Origin: Gaetbulibacter saemankumensis DSM 17032
GTDB lineage: Bacteria; Bacteroidota; Bacteroidia; Flavobacteriales; Flavobacteriaceae
Assembly (NCBI RefSeq): GCF_000425645.1
Contig: NZ_KE384430.1
Location: forward strand, 1,165,492 to 1,229,491
Direction: 5' to 3'
Length of the DNA: 64,000 bases
Shown: positions 18,027 through 27,076 of the stretch, one piece after another
How positions within the stretch are numbered: position 1 is the first letter of the stretch
Layout: every line of letters begins with the position of its first letter
Program-made: the position numbers and the translations under genes
The notes under the pieces: model-generated
Told to the model about the DNA's origin: nothing
Databases searched by the model: none
What the model saw: only the letters and a program-made list of their open reading frames with translations

Positions 18027-18869
18027 TTATAATTTAGATAATTGTAATAGCATTAGGGTGCCTGTAAGATATACATCATTGCTAAGCGTGTTAAATACGA
18101 GGGCAGCCTTGAAAGGAATAGTAATGGTTTCAGAGCTTATGATGTTTTTGTAAAATGAAACCCCTATGTCATTAAATCCAGGCTTTTTGTTGTAAAAGGA
18201 TGCTCCCGATGGATCTTGCCAACTAAACGAATATCCGGCATGAAAATATACTTTGGCATTTGGAAATTCCCAGGCATATTGTAAGCTAAAGAACTGGGAG
18301 TAACGTTGTTCACCGCGACGAAGTGGAATGTTATTTTCAGCATCTTCCTGAAGTACGCCTCGGTCGCGCCCATACACAAGGGTTGATGAACCAAATTCCA
18401 AATGTTTAGTAAGTTTTACATTTAACATAACATCTAACATGCCGCGTGTCGAGCTGGGTTTAAAATCGAAAAAACCGTCTGGAGTAGGTCTGTTAGTAAT
18501 ACCTTGTGTAAAGTTGTAATACCAATCGGCTCTTATATTGAATTTAGGCTGGTAGTAGCCTAGTATTAAATCGGTTTCTACGTAACCATTGTTAAAAGAA
18601 GAGCCGCCATAGGCTCCAATTATAAAGTCGCCTAATTTAACTCCTGCCTGTGTAGCGTAAACAGGTGTACGTGATGGGACTACGCCTCTAAATACATTCA
18701 TGGTTTTAATGGTGAAAGACATATCCCAGGTAATTTTATTGGAATCATCAAGGTGTATAATACTGTCTTGAACCATATTGTTTTCATTTTGTGCTAAAGT
18801 AAAAAGGCAAGAAAATACAAAAACAAGGAAGAATGACATGTGGTTCGGTTGGTGTCGAGCTGCTTTCAT
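18027..18869 (-). CDS. Predicted outer-membrane beta-barrel protein
   Basis: 280 residues, not assigned to a family. A signal peptide ends near FTLAQ (about residue 27); an internal ATG at 18839 (residue 11) is an alternative start. The mature protein alternates aromatic and polar residues in short strands (IKTMNVFRGV, DLILGYYQPKFNIRADWYYNF, KVYFHAGYSFSW) separated by turns, as in porin-like barrels. The FRGVVPSRTPVYATQAG opening resembles putative porins. It is alone on its strand with its own terminator. A transport role is inferred only from the fold. Confidence 0.6.
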   Translation of the reverse strand: MKAARHQPNHMSFFLVFVFSCLFTLAQNENNMVQDSIIHLDDSNKITWDMSFTIKTMNVFRGVVPSRTPVYATQAGVKLGDFIIGAYGGSSFNNGYVETDLILGYYQPKFNIRADWYYNFTQGITNRPTPDGFFDFKPSSTRGMLDVMLNVKLTKHLEFGSSTLVYGRDRGVLQEDAENNIPLRRGEQRYSQFFSLQYAWEFPNAKVYFHAGYSFSWQDPSGASFYNKKPGFNDIGVSFYKNIISSETITIPFKAALVFNTLSNDVYLTGTLMLLQLSKL

Positions 18870-19223
18870 AAGTTTATTATAAGTTAGTGTGTTGTATTAG
18901 CTTTTATATGGAAAGTGTTATTTAGTCTATTTAAATTGACCATGCATAGCATGGCGTAATGGCCTTAGTTTTAAATGTTATAATTCCGAGAAATTATTGA
19001 TTCAGTTGTAGTTAAAGATATTAAAATGTTAAACATTAGACAATAAGATGCTTTTATTTTTTATGAGATTGATGATTATATCTATGAAATTTCTCCTTAA
19101 AAAAAGAATTCTAGTGACTTATTAAGAGATTATGAAATTTAAATAGTGTTGTTACTAATTTATTTTAAATTATGTATATTAGGCTACACAATTCTAGTGT
19201 GTTAACCCAAAATATCTTACGAA
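18870..19223. other. Intergenic stretch, 354 bases, divergent promoters
   Basis: AT-rich region between two divergent genes, so it should hold both promoters. No gene is seen. The decamer AATTCTAGTG occurs twice (19107-19116 and 19190-19199), the second 24 bases before the downstream ATG, and could be a paired binding site, though this may be chance. Confidence 0.35.
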
Positions 19224-19859
19224 ATGAAAAAATATCTGTTTATTTTTTTCGGGCTATTACTATTGACAAGTTGTGGCTCTTTATATTTAACCGATTCCAA
19301 AAATATAAGTAGCCAAAAAAATAAGTACGATAAGATTTTGGTGATTTCACGCTTTGCTAATATGACGGCACGTGTGAGTCTGGAGGATGCCGTAGTAAAT
19401 AAGTTATTAGAATCTAATATTAAAGCAGAGGCTTCTTATAAAACTATAAAAACGGAGCGCTTGTCTAAGGAGTTGTCTGAAGAGCAAGTAGAAGCTATGG
19501 TAGACGATCTCGCGAGTAAGGGATTTACAGGAATTATAATCAATAACTTTTTAAGTAAAGATCAGTATCAGGATGTGGTGTCAGGAGGGGCTTATATGCA
19601 ATATTACCCGGTGCGCTATGGTAGGTTCGGACGTTATATAGGTGTTTATCCAATGACAACCTGGGCTCCAGATACGATAGAGTCCGGAGTCGAATTTTCT
19701 TTAGAAAGTTGTTTGTATGATATTCAGGTAGATAAGGAAGATAATTTACAGTGGGTAGGACATTTTGTTATAAAAGATCCCTCTAATTTATCTCAGGTCT
19801 CAAAGATTTACGCCAAAGAGCTGGTTAATAAGTTGTTAGAGGATAGTGTTGAGCCTTAA
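19224..19859 (+). CDS. Lipoprotein of unknown function
   Basis: 211 residues. MKKYLFIFFGLLLLTSC gives a lipidated Cys17. The mature part starts with a Ser/Lys/Asn-rich linker, then an alternating beta/alpha pattern (KILVISRFANMTAR, SLEDAVVNKLL, GFTGIIINNFL) that looks like a small Rossmann-like or CsgG-like fold. A Tyr/Gly-rich loop (YMQYYPVRYGRFGRYIGVYP) follows, and then strands LESCLYDIQVDK and LQWVGHFVIKDPS. I do not recognise the family. It stands ahead of the repeat lipoprotein and outer-membrane protein but 183 bases away. Confidence 0.7.
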   Translation: MKKYLFIFFGLLLLTSCGSLYLTDSKNISSQKNKYDKILVISRFANMTARVSLEDAVVNKLLESNIKAEASYKTIKTERLSKELSEEQVEAMVDDLASKGFTGIIINNFLSKDQYQDVVSGGAYMQYYPVRYGRFGRYIGVYPMTTWAPDTIESGVEFSLESCLYDIQVDKEDNLQWVGHFVIKDPSNLSQVSKIYAKELVNKLLEDSVEP

Positions 19860-19898
19860 TGCGTTTTCAGTACCAATCATAATAAATAGGAATGTTAA

Positions 19899-19929
19899 TT
19901 ATGTTAAAAATTTTAACATTTTAACATAA
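19899..19929. repeat. AT-rich inverted repeat
   Basis: TTATGTTAAAA (19899-19909) and TTTTAACATAA (19919-19929) are exact inverted copies; an inner pair TGTTAAAA/TTTTAACA also pairs. No T tract follows, so a protein-binding site is as likely as a terminator for the preceding gene. Confidence 0.4.
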
Positions 19930-19987
19930 CGTATTGAATTGAAATTTATTAGATTTATTAAATAATTATTAACCTATTAGGTGCATG

Positions 19988-20025
19988 GTTTATTGTTGGG
20001 AACGCAATAAACTTTAAGTTGTTCC
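19988..20025 (+). promoter_or_regulatory. Possible H-type RNA pseudoknot in the leader of the repeat lipoprotein gene
   Basis: Stem 1 is GTTTATTG (19988-19995) with CAATAAAC (20005-20012), 8 of 8 pairs. Its 9-base loop contains GGAAC (19999-20003), which can pair with GTTCC at 20021-20025 past an 8-base linker. Loop lengths suit a pseudoknot. It ends 17 bases before the ATG at 20043. Confidence 0.4.
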
Positions 20026-20042
20026 AGATTAATTAACTAACT

Positions 20043-21989
20043 ATGAAAATAAAACTACCTGTAATTTTTTCTTGTTTTATACTGTTTATTTATGGTTGTG
20101 AAGAACCATTAGATCCTATAATTGAAGCTGTCGATAAGACCAATGCAACCTTGCAAAAGTATGATTGGCAATTGGTTCAATTCTTAATTGATGTTAAGGA
20201 TGAAGATATTCCACCGCCATTATTGTTTGATAGTTCCGATGCCTTAATTCGAGAGGGGAAATACGATTTGGATGATATGGTGTTAGATGCTAGTGATATG
20301 CAAACTTACACCGTAAATTTTACGAAAGATAGAAAAATTATTACCACAGGGGGGCAGATAGATCTTTTTGGTGATGATGAACCTACCTATTTTGTCGTGA
20401 ACCAAAAAAATATTCGTATTAATGCTGAAGAAGCCTTGATTTATGACTACATATACGATACAAATAGGCAAGAAATGAACTTTACGGTGAATGAAGGTAG
20501 TGCCTCACGATTAATTGAAAAAATAAATCAAAAACTTGTAGATAATGTAGCGAATAGAACACCAACAAAAATAGGTAATGCCATTGCGAAATTACTTTTT
20601 AATAATGAGAGTTTACAGAAGTTAATTAATGATGTTATTGTTGATGCCATTTCGGGTAAGCTAGAGTTTATTAATGAGTTCGATCCCGATGAGGCGGCCA
20701 GGTTGCTGGCAAAAGAAATATTAAATGCTTTACAGCAGGTTGACTGGGAAGGGAAACTTACGGAACTTTTAAAAGTTGAATTAGAGAAAATTACCAATAT
20801 TGATCCGGACCAGGTCTCAGAGGAGATTGCTAATGAAATAGCTAATTTTGTTAATGAACGGATTTCTGAAGAAGGGATTTATAATCTACTCTTGCCATAC
20901 GTTGAACAAATACCAACCAATTCAGAACAGATTGCTGAAACTATTGCAACACTTGTAGTTAATTTGTTTTTTGAGGTCTTCGATGAAGATACCGTACAGC
21001 CAGTTTTAACAGCGGCATGGGAGAGATTTACCGAACTGGATGAGCAACAAGTGGGTGTGATATCCGATACTTTAGCTTATTATGTTCAGGATATTTGGGT
21101 GAATCAGGAAAATATATCCAATATCATACTGCCATTTACAGAAAGAATAGATGAAACTTCTATTTTTGAAATGGGGGCACTGGCAACAGAGGCAACCAAT
21201 GCTATTAAGGATTTGGTAGACTTAATTAATGAAAAATTCGAAGATGTTAATTTAGCGCCAGACTACGATAGTATGCAAAGTACTATTAAGGCGGCTTTTA
21301 TTGCAGCGAAACCTCTTATAGGTTTGGCAGGCGGTCCTGAGAATGCCGCGAATGATGTGGCTAATTTGTTGTTGTCGCAGTTCTTAAATAAAGAAAATAT
21401 AAGCAGTGTATTTACTTCTGGTATTAATTACCTGCAGTCTATAGATTCAGAGTTGGCAGGAACCACGATAACCCGTTGGTTGCTTAGTTTAGAGCCTGAA
21501 ATATCTCCTGTTATCATTACTTATTTGCGAGATTTACTTAGTCCAATATTAGACAATATTAATCCGGAACTAACAACTTTTATCATTGCTAAGGCTTTAA
21601 ACAGTTTTGTAGAACAGAATGTAACCCCGGAAAATTTAAAAACTATTTTATTTCCGATACTTGATGCCTTTGCCAATTTAAATGCAGAAGCAGTGGCTAA
21701 TTTTATAGCAAAACAAATTTTAGCTTTAGATATCATTAAAGATACCATTACCGAAGAAAATATCGCGGCTATTTTATTGCCTATTCTTGAATCTATACAA
21801 CAGACAGACGTCGAGCAAGTGGTTCAAAATTTAATTGATGCCATCGTAGCCAGTGGTATTTTTGAAGATACCATTACAGAAGAACGTGTAGCGACTATAA
21901 TATCTATTCTTATTTATAAGGCTTCCTGGGATAATGTTCAAATAGCTAATAATTTTAAAAGCGCAACAATTGTATTAAGACATGATTAA
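20043..21989 (+). CDS. Helical-repeat lipoprotein of unknown function
   Basis: 648 residues. Lipobox FIYGC gives Cys19. Residues about 35-140 form a beta-rich domain (YTVNFTKDRKIITTGGQIDLFG). From about 150 to 640 the protein consists of degenerate helical repeats of about 45-60 residues, with the pattern T-x-E-N-I-x-x-I-L-x-P-I-L followed by E-x-V-A-x-x-I-A (for example VTPENLKTILFPILDAF and ITEENIAAILLPILESI). It is acidic, with few basic residues and no Cys besides the lipidated one and one in the signal peptide. The last bases overlap the next gene by 8, so the two products are likely partners. I do not recognise the family. Confidence 0.75.
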   Translation: MKIKLPVIFSCFILFIYGCEEPLDPIIEAVDKTNATLQKYDWQLVQFLIDVKDEDIPPPLLFDSSDALIREGKYDLDDMVLDASDMQTYTVNFTKDRKIITTGGQIDLFGDDEPTYFVVNQKNIRINAEEALIYDYIYDTNRQEMNFTVNEGSASRLIEKINQKLVDNVANRTPTKIGNAIAKLLFNNESLQKLINDVIVDAISGKLEFINEFDPDEAARLLAKEILNALQQVDWEGKLTELLKVELEKITNIDPDQVSEEIANEIANFVNERISEEGIYNLLLPYVEQIPTNSEQIAETIATLVVNLFFEVFDEDTVQPVLTAAWERFTELDEQQVGVISDTLAYYVQDIWVNQENISNIILPFTERIDETSIFEMGALATEATNAIKDLVDLINEKFEDVNLAPDYDSMQSTIKAAFIAAKPLIGLAGGPENAANDVANLLLSQFLNKENISSVFTSGINYLQSIDSELAGTTITRWLLSLEPEISPVIITYLRDLLSPILDNINPELTTFIIAKALNSFVEQNVTPENLKTILFPILDAFANLNAEAVANFIAKQILALDIIKDTITEENIAAILLPILESIQQTDVEQVVQNLIDAIVASGIFEDTITEERVATIISILIYKASWDNVQIANNFKSATIVLRHD

Positions 21990-23037
21990 ACAAAAAACAA
22001 TATACATTGTAATTGTATTTTTAATTACAACTTTTGCCTCTTATGGCCAGTATACAAGTATAAGTCTTGGAGATAAATTAGAGCACTACAGAGATAGTTT
22101 AAAGCGTACACCCTACGAATGGCGTTTTCCTATCATGGGAGATAAACTTAGAAAAATGGGGTTCGACTTACCCTATCCAAACGGACTTGGTTTAAATATT
22201 ACCTCGTCTCAATTATATTTAGGTTTAAGTGATGCTTTTGTAGGATTTGATGAAGGTGATTTAACACCTATCGATAATTTTGCCAGATTTAGAAGCCTTA
22301 AAGCCGATGTAATAGCGGCAACGCTTCGCTATGATGTATGGCTTTTACCATTCTGGAATGTATATGGTATAGTTGGTGAGATATATAGCGGGCAGGAAGT
22401 TAGTTTAGGTCTTCCTTTTGAAATGACCTTTAATACAAGACCTAAGACTAGTACCACAGTTGGTTGGGGTACGGTGGTCGCTGGAGGTGTAGGGCCTTTA
22501 ATAGTATCGGGTGATTTTACTATGGCCTGGACTTATAGCAGTAGTTTAGATAAGCCCAGTCGTTCCATTGTTGTAGGGGGCCGAATAGGACATTTAATCC
22601 GTTTTCCAAACAAGCCGGAAATGAGATTGGCTCTTTTGGTTGGGGCCCAATATCTCGGTTTATCGCGCCCGGGAGAAGGCGCCTTAAACTTCGATAAAAA
22701 TTTGGGTATTACTCCAGAAAAGAAGGAAAGAGCATTAGAGCAATTAAATGGGTGGTATGATGGGCTGTCAGATAGAGAACAAGAGGTTTTAGAACCTTTT
22801 TACAGTGGCGCTTCAAGATGGTTATCAAGCGATGATCCTATCTTACTTCATTACAGATTTAATAAATTCTTAAATAATCCGGTGAGTTTAAGTACGGGCT
22901 TTAATTATCAAATAAACCATCGTTATACCATAACGGGTATCTATTCGTTTTTAGGTAGCAGAAAACAACTAGTAATTGGTTTGGGGTACCGTTTTGGATT
23001 TAAAGGAAAAAACATTTTAAGTGGATTAACTTTGTAG
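21982..23037 (+). CDS. Outer-membrane protein of unknown function, partner of the repeat lipoprotein
   Basis: 351 residues with a signal peptide ending near ASYGQ (residue 23). The start ATGATTAA overlaps the upstream stop by 8 bases. The mature sequence has many amphipathic strands with Gly and aromatic residues (DVWLLPFWNVYGIVGEIY, TTVGWGTVVAGGVGPLIV, YTITGIYSFLGSR) and ends with the strand QLVIGLGYRFGFKG, as beta-barrels do. A charged insertion at about 238-270 (EKKERALEQLNGWYDGLSDREQE) probably forms a surface or periplasmic helical loop. No enzyme motif seen. Confidence 0.65.
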   Translation: MIKQKTIYIVIVFLITTFASYGQYTSISLGDKLEHYRDSLKRTPYEWRFPIMGDKLRKMGFDLPYPNGLGLNITSSQLYLGLSDAFVGFDEGDLTPIDNFARFRSLKADVIAATLRYDVWLLPFWNVYGIVGEIYSGQEVSLGLPFEMTFNTRPKTSTTVGWGTVVAGGVGPLIVSGDFTMAWTYSSSLDKPSRSIVVGGRIGHLIRFPNKPEMRLALLVGAQYLGLSRPGEGALNFDKNLGITPEKKERALEQLNGWYDGLSDREQEVLEPFYSGASRWLSSDDPILLHYRFNKFLNNPVSLSTGFNYQINHRYTITGIYSFLGSRKQLVIGLGYRFGFKGKNILSGLTL

Positions 23038-23143
23038 TGCCTGATATTAATTTTTTAGTTGGATTTCTCATGTAATTTAAAAAAGATTGTCGTATTTTTA
23101 ATAGTAAATCTTATGGGTTTTAACGAATTAAATTATTGACTCT

Positions 23144-24151
23144 GTGAAATTACCATCCCTTATAATCGTTTTGCTGTTGTTCGGACAAAGTTTTGCTCAA
23201 AATATTGATTTTAAAGAATATTTAATTTTAGGAGTGGACCGAGCTGAAGAGCTGGCTTCGGCTTATACAGAACCCTTAAATGAAGGATTAATGTATGCTC
23301 TTTCAGGTGGTTGGTATAATTCGGCTCGAGTTAAGAAAAAATGGAATATGGAGCTGTCTTTGGTTACGGTAGGTTCTTTTGTTCCCAGTGAGAAGCAGTA
23401 TAAAGAATTAGATCTTTCCAAAATAGAAAATTTAGACGTTGTAGGTAGTAATAGTAATATTGTTCGTATTCCAACTATTCTGGGGAGTACTTCATCTAAT
23501 GTGAGGTTTGCAGCTACCGTAGATGGTGAAACCTATGAGTTTGATGCACCAACTGGTATTGGTTTATTTAAAATGGATTTATTACCAAGTCCTTTTTTAC
23601 AGTTGGGTTTAGGTTTGCCAGCAAGCTTTGAAATTACATTCCGGTATTTTCCAAAGGTAAAAATTGATGAAGGCTCGGTGGGTGCTGTAGGTGTTGGATT
23701 AAAGCATGAATTTACAAAAAGCATAAACCGAATAAATGAATGGCCATTGGCAATATCTGCTATGATGGCATATACACGATTGGATGCGAAATATAATTTT
23801 CAGGCTGATGGTTTTGTGAAAGGTGATTCCCAAAGTGCTAAGGGCTATTTAAATACCATGTTATTTGAAATGATAGCTTCTTCTAAAAATCCAATTTATA
23901 ATGTTTATGGCGGGCTTGGCTATGTAATTGGCCGCTCACAATATGATTTGAATGGTAATTATATTATTGAATTAGATAATAAAACGCTAGAATTCCACGA
24001 TCCCTTCAGTATGGAAACGAAAATTTCCGGAGTGAAATTAAGTGTGGGAGCAAATGTTAATATAAGTAGTTTTAGTATTAATTTAGATTATACATTCCAG
24101 GGATATAATAATCTTGCATTAGGTATTAACTATAAACTAAGAAATAAATAA
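23144..24151 (+). CDS. DUF6588 family outer-membrane protein (GTG start)
   Basis: 335 residues starting at a GTG; no upstream ATG is in frame and the signal peptide (to about FAQ, residue 19) starts here. The body resembles DUF6588 proteins: an early helix DRAEELASAYTEPLNEGLMYALSGGWYNSA, then barrel strands, then LGLGLPASFEITFRYFPKVKI and VGVGLKHEF. The last strand (LALGINYKLRNK) ends in a barrel-like way. The substrate and role are unknown. It follows the previous outer-membrane gene after 106 bases and may share its transcript. Confidence 0.7.
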   Translation: MKLPSLIIVLLLFGQSFAQNIDFKEYLILGVDRAEELASAYTEPLNEGLMYALSGGWYNSARVKKKWNMELSLVTVGSFVPSEKQYKELDLSKIENLDVVGSNSNIVRIPTILGSTSSNVRFAATVDGETYEFDAPTGIGLFKMDLLPSPFLQLGLGLPASFEITFRYFPKVKIDEGSVGAVGVGLKHEFTKSINRINEWPLAISAMMAYTRLDAKYNFQADGFVKGDSQSAKGYLNTMLFEMIASSKNPIYNVYGGLGYVIGRSQYDLNGNYIIELDNKTLEFHDPFSMETKISGVKLSVGANVNISSFSINLDYTFQGYNNLALGINYKLRNK

Positions 24152-24171
24152 AATAGGCTCCCATCACCTTG

Positions 24172-24468
24172 TTATTCTATGCATTCTAGAGTAACCGATT
24201 TGCCCACCATACAAATGCTTCCCATTTCTTTGTTTTCTGAGTATTTAAAATGAACCGTTTTGCCTTCTTCTAATGCGATATTAAAATCGTTAAGATTGGT
24301 AGGTTCTAATTTGCTCTGATCTTCCAGTTCTATAACCCAACCACAGCCATCAAGACCGGTTAGATCTTTTAAAGTACCAGTAGTATTCGGGCATTTTGCG
24401 GTTTTGCAGGATTGCAAACTCATACTTAATAAGCTTATGCATAAAATTGATGTGATGCTTTTTTTCAT
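24172..24468 (-). CDS. Small lipoprotein of unknown function
   Basis: 98 residues with lipobox LQSC (Cys21). The mature part has six further Cys/Trp/Met landmarks (KCPNTTGTL, LDGCGWVIEL, GSICMVGKSVTLECIE), suggesting a small OB-like or beta-barrel domain with disulfides. It sits 12 bases after the aldehyde dehydrogenase stop, probably in the same transcript. No function can be assigned. Confidence 0.65.
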   Translation of the reverse strand: MKKSITSILCISLLSMSLQSCKTAKCPNTTGTLKDLTGLDGCGWVIELEDQSKLEPTNLNDFNIALEEGKTVHFKYSENKEMGSICMVGKSVTLECIE

Positions 24469-24480
24469 AATTATTATTTT

Positions 24481-26016
24481 TTATTCATGTTGTTTTAAAT
24501 TTTCGGGAAGCAATTCCTTAGGAAACGATTGATAACTTACAGGGCGCACCCAGCGTTTAATAGAATGCACGCCAACGGCTGTGAATCTTGAATCCGATGA
24601 AGCGGGATAAGGTCCGCCATGTTGCATGGCTGCACAAACTTCTACTCCTGTAGGGACCCCATTAAAGATAAGTCGACCCACACGGTTTTGTAAGGCATCA
24701 ATTAGGGGAGGTAAATCTGGGTATTCTTCCTGTTCAGCCATAATAGTTCCAGTTAGCTGGCCTTCTAAATCCTCTATGATGGCCAATAATTCATTATTGT
24801 TTGCAACTCTAACCACTAAAGAAAACGGACCAAATATTTCCTGATGTAATTTAGAATGGTTTAAAAACGTTTTACCTGAAACCGTAGCAATAAGTGCATC
24901 AGCATAATTAGGCTTGTTTGCGTTTTTTATATCTGTTACAATTTGTAAATCATTTGCTGTTTTTATGTCCTGAGTTAACTGTTCATAACGGGCTTTTATG
25001 TTAGGGTGCAACATGCATTGCGAAGGAATCTTACTAACTTGTTTTGCTAATTCCCGAATAAAATCACTGGTGTTGTCACTTTCCATGGTTAAAATAAGCC
25101 CGGGGTTAGTGCAAAACTGACCCGTGCCTTGAGTGATTGAATTTGCATACATTTCGGCTATTTTTTTATAGCGTTTTTTTAATGCTTTACCAGTAATTAC
25201 GACAGGGTTGATGCTGCCCATTTCAGCAAAAACAGGAATAGGTTCAGGACGTTGTGCGGCTAAATCGAACAAAGCACGGCCGCCACTAATACTTCCGGTA
25301 AAACCAACCGCTTTAACTCTAGGATGTTTTACGAGTGCAGTACCAACGGTTTTTCCTCGCCCGATGATATGCGAAAAAACGCCATCAGGCATGCCTGTTT
25401 CCTGAGCGGCCTCTATTATGGCTTGGGCTACCAAAGAGGATGTTTTTAAATGCATTTCATGAGCTTTAACAATAACGGGGCAACCTGAAGCCAGAGCACT
25501 TGCGGTATCACCCCCAGCTGTTGAATAGGCTAAAGGGAAATTACTGGAGCCAAAAACAACAACCGGACCTAACGGAATCTGGGTTTTCCTTAAATCCGGT
25601 TTAGGATTAGGTATTCTTTTAGGTTCTGCCTCTTCTATAATGGATTCTCGCCAATTGTTGTTGTGAATAAGTTCGGCAAAAGATCGAAGCTGAAAAATGG
25701 TACGAGCGCGTTCGTTAATTGCACGAGCTTCAGTTAATCCTGATTCTTCCTTATAGCTTTCTATTAATTTATTGTCAAGTTTTAAAATATTATCGGCAAT
25801 CTTATTAAGAAATCGAGCACGTTGTGGGCCTGATATGTTTCGGAAAGTTATAAATGCTGAATGTGCTAAGTTAGCCGCTTCACTAACTTCTTCTAAAGTG
25901 GCTTCATAGAAAATGTTAGAATTCTCGGTATTCGTTTCCGGATTGATAATTTTAAGGGTTTCATTGCTTTTACTACTTAATCGATGCCCTATATGATTTT
26001 TGCCTATAATATTCAT
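24481..26016 (-). CDS. Aldehyde dehydrogenase, 2,5-dioxovalerate (alpha-ketoglutaric semialdehyde) type
   Basis: 511 residues, no signal peptide. Core ALDH motifs: FGSSNFPLAYSTAGGDTASALA for cofactor binding, GFTGSISGGRALFDLAA, general base Glu265 in FAEMGSINPV and catalytic Cys302 in GQFCTNPG. The SNFPLAYSTAGGDTASA and QRPEPIPVFAEMGS stretches are characteristic of the branch that oxidises 2,5-dioxopentanoate to 2-oxoglutarate with NADP, the last step of pentose, uronate and hydroxyproline degradation. The other pathway genes are not in the window, so the exact substrate stays open. Confidence 0.85.
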   Translation of the reverse strand: MNIIGKNHIGHRLSSKSNETLKIINPETNTENSNIFYEATLEEVSEAANLAHSAFITFRNISGPQRARFLNKIADNILKLDNKLIESYKEESGLTEARAINERARTIFQLRSFAELIHNNNWRESIIEEAEPKRIPNPKPDLRKTQIPLGPVVVFGSSNFPLAYSTAGGDTASALASGCPVIVKAHEMHLKTSSLVAQAIIEAAQETGMPDGVFSHIIGRGKTVGTALVKHPRVKAVGFTGSISGGRALFDLAAQRPEPIPVFAEMGSINPVVITGKALKKRYKKIAEMYANSITQGTGQFCTNPGLILTMESDNTSDFIRELAKQVSKIPSQCMLHPNIKARYEQLTQDIKTANDLQIVTDIKNANKPNYADALIATVSGKTFLNHSKLHQEIFGPFSLVVRVANNNELLAIIEDLEGQLTGTIMAEQEEYPDLPPLIDALQNRVGRLIFNGVPTGVEVCAAMQHGGPYPASSDSRFTAVGVHSIKRWVRPVSYQSFPKELLPENLKQHE

Positions 26017-26217
26017 CTTGAAAATATGTTATGCCCTTATGGTGAGAGTATAGATAAAAAAGCCGATGTTCTTTATAAAACCGCTAATTTGTGTAAAATT
26101 AGCAAAAAGGAATCAGAAGAATTCACGGATATTAAAAAATCATTCCTCACATTGTTTTCATCTGACTTTAATTTTATTACTTTAGCATCTTAAATTTTAA
26201 AAACTAAATAAATAAAA

Positions 26218-26946
26218 ATGAAAATAATTAAATCATTAAGTGTTGTAACTGTTGGTTTAGTAATGGCTTCATGTAATAATGGGGGTGTTACTAAAAAATC
26301 TTTAAATACTGAAATTGATTCAGTGAGTTATGCAATAGGAATGGATGTTGCGAGAAATGTTAATACGAATGTTGCTGAAATAGACAAAGACTTATTTATC
26401 CAAGGGTTTGTAAATGCGGTTGATTCTACCGATGTACTATTAGAAGCGGAACAAGTACAAGGTATTTTAAGTTCTTATTTTCAAAAGAAACAAGCAGACG
26501 CTAGAAAGAAACAACAAGAAGAAGCTGAGAAAAAAGCTTTAGAAGAATTTGGTGAGAAAAAAATTGAAGGTGAAAATTTCTTAGCAGAAAATAAAGGTAA
26601 AGAAGGTGTTCAGGTTACTGAAAGTGGTCTTCAATACATTGTTTTAAACGAGGGTGACGGTGAAAAGCCAAAGGCTACATCAAGAGTAAAAGTACATTAC
26701 CATGGTACTTTAATAGATGGTACTGTATTTGATAGTTCTGTTGATAGAGGGGAGCCTGCAACCTTTGGTGTTGGTCAGGTAATTAAAGGATGGACTGAAG
26801 GGTTACAGTTAATGTCTCAAGGTGCTAAATATAAATTCTTTATTCCTCAAGAATTAGCTTACGGTGCTACACCACGTCCAGGAGGAAAAATTGAGCCATT
26901 TGCTCCATTAGTTTTTGAAGTAGAACTTATTGAAGTAATGAACTAA
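26218..26946 (+). CDS. FKBP-type peptidyl-prolyl isomerase lipoprotein (FkpA/Mip-like)
   Basis: 242 residues. Lipobox VMASC gives Cys19. The N-terminal half (about 25-130) is the helical dimerisation domain (SVSYAIGMDVARN, a long charged helix to about 110). The C-terminal FKBP domain (about 140-242) has RVKVHYHGTLIDGTVFDSS, GQVIKGWTEGLQLM and PQELAYG with LVFEVELIEV at the end. Expected role: proline isomerisation and chaperoning of envelope proteins. A strong terminator follows. Confidence 0.9.
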   Translation: MKIIKSLSVVTVGLVMASCNNGGVTKKSLNTEIDSVSYAIGMDVARNVNTNVAEIDKDLFIQGFVNAVDSTDVLLEAEQVQGILSSYFQKKQADARKKQQEEAEKKALEEFGEKKIEGENFLAENKGKEGVQVTESGLQYIVLNEGDGEKPKATSRVKVHYHGTLIDGTVFDSSVDRGEPATFGVGQVIKGWTEGLQLMSQGAKYKFFIPQELAYGATPRPGGKIEPFAPLVFEVELIEVMN

Positions 26947-26974
26947 TTATATTAGTTTCTTAAAATTATAGTTG

Positions 26975-27003
26975 AAAGCAGGAATTAATTTCCTGCTTTT
27001 TTC
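26975..27003 (+). terminator. Intrinsic terminator after the FKBP gene
   Basis: Arms AAAGCAGGAA and TTTCCTGCTTT around a TTAA loop followed by a T run, 28 bases after the stop. Confidence 0.85.
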
Positions 27004-27046
27004 GTTTATATAAGTTGTAAATAGCACAATAAATAAATCAAGGTTG

Positions 27047-27054
27047 TAAATTTG
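27047..27054 (+). promoter_or_regulatory. -7 box of era
   Basis: TAAATTTG is a perfect TAnnTTTG, 22 bases upstream of the era ATG and downstream of the FKBP terminator. A TTG at 27015-27017 is too far for an ideal -33. Confidence 0.45.
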
Positions 27055-27076
27055 CAGCGAATTTAATTGTAGCACT

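Noticed and set aside
25984-26193. 69-residue plus-strand ORF near the start of the aldehyde dehydrogenase gene
   Set aside because: It overlaps the N-terminal coding region of the dehydrogenase, has no recognisable domain or signal, and stops just before the FKBP gene; most likely a chance frame.
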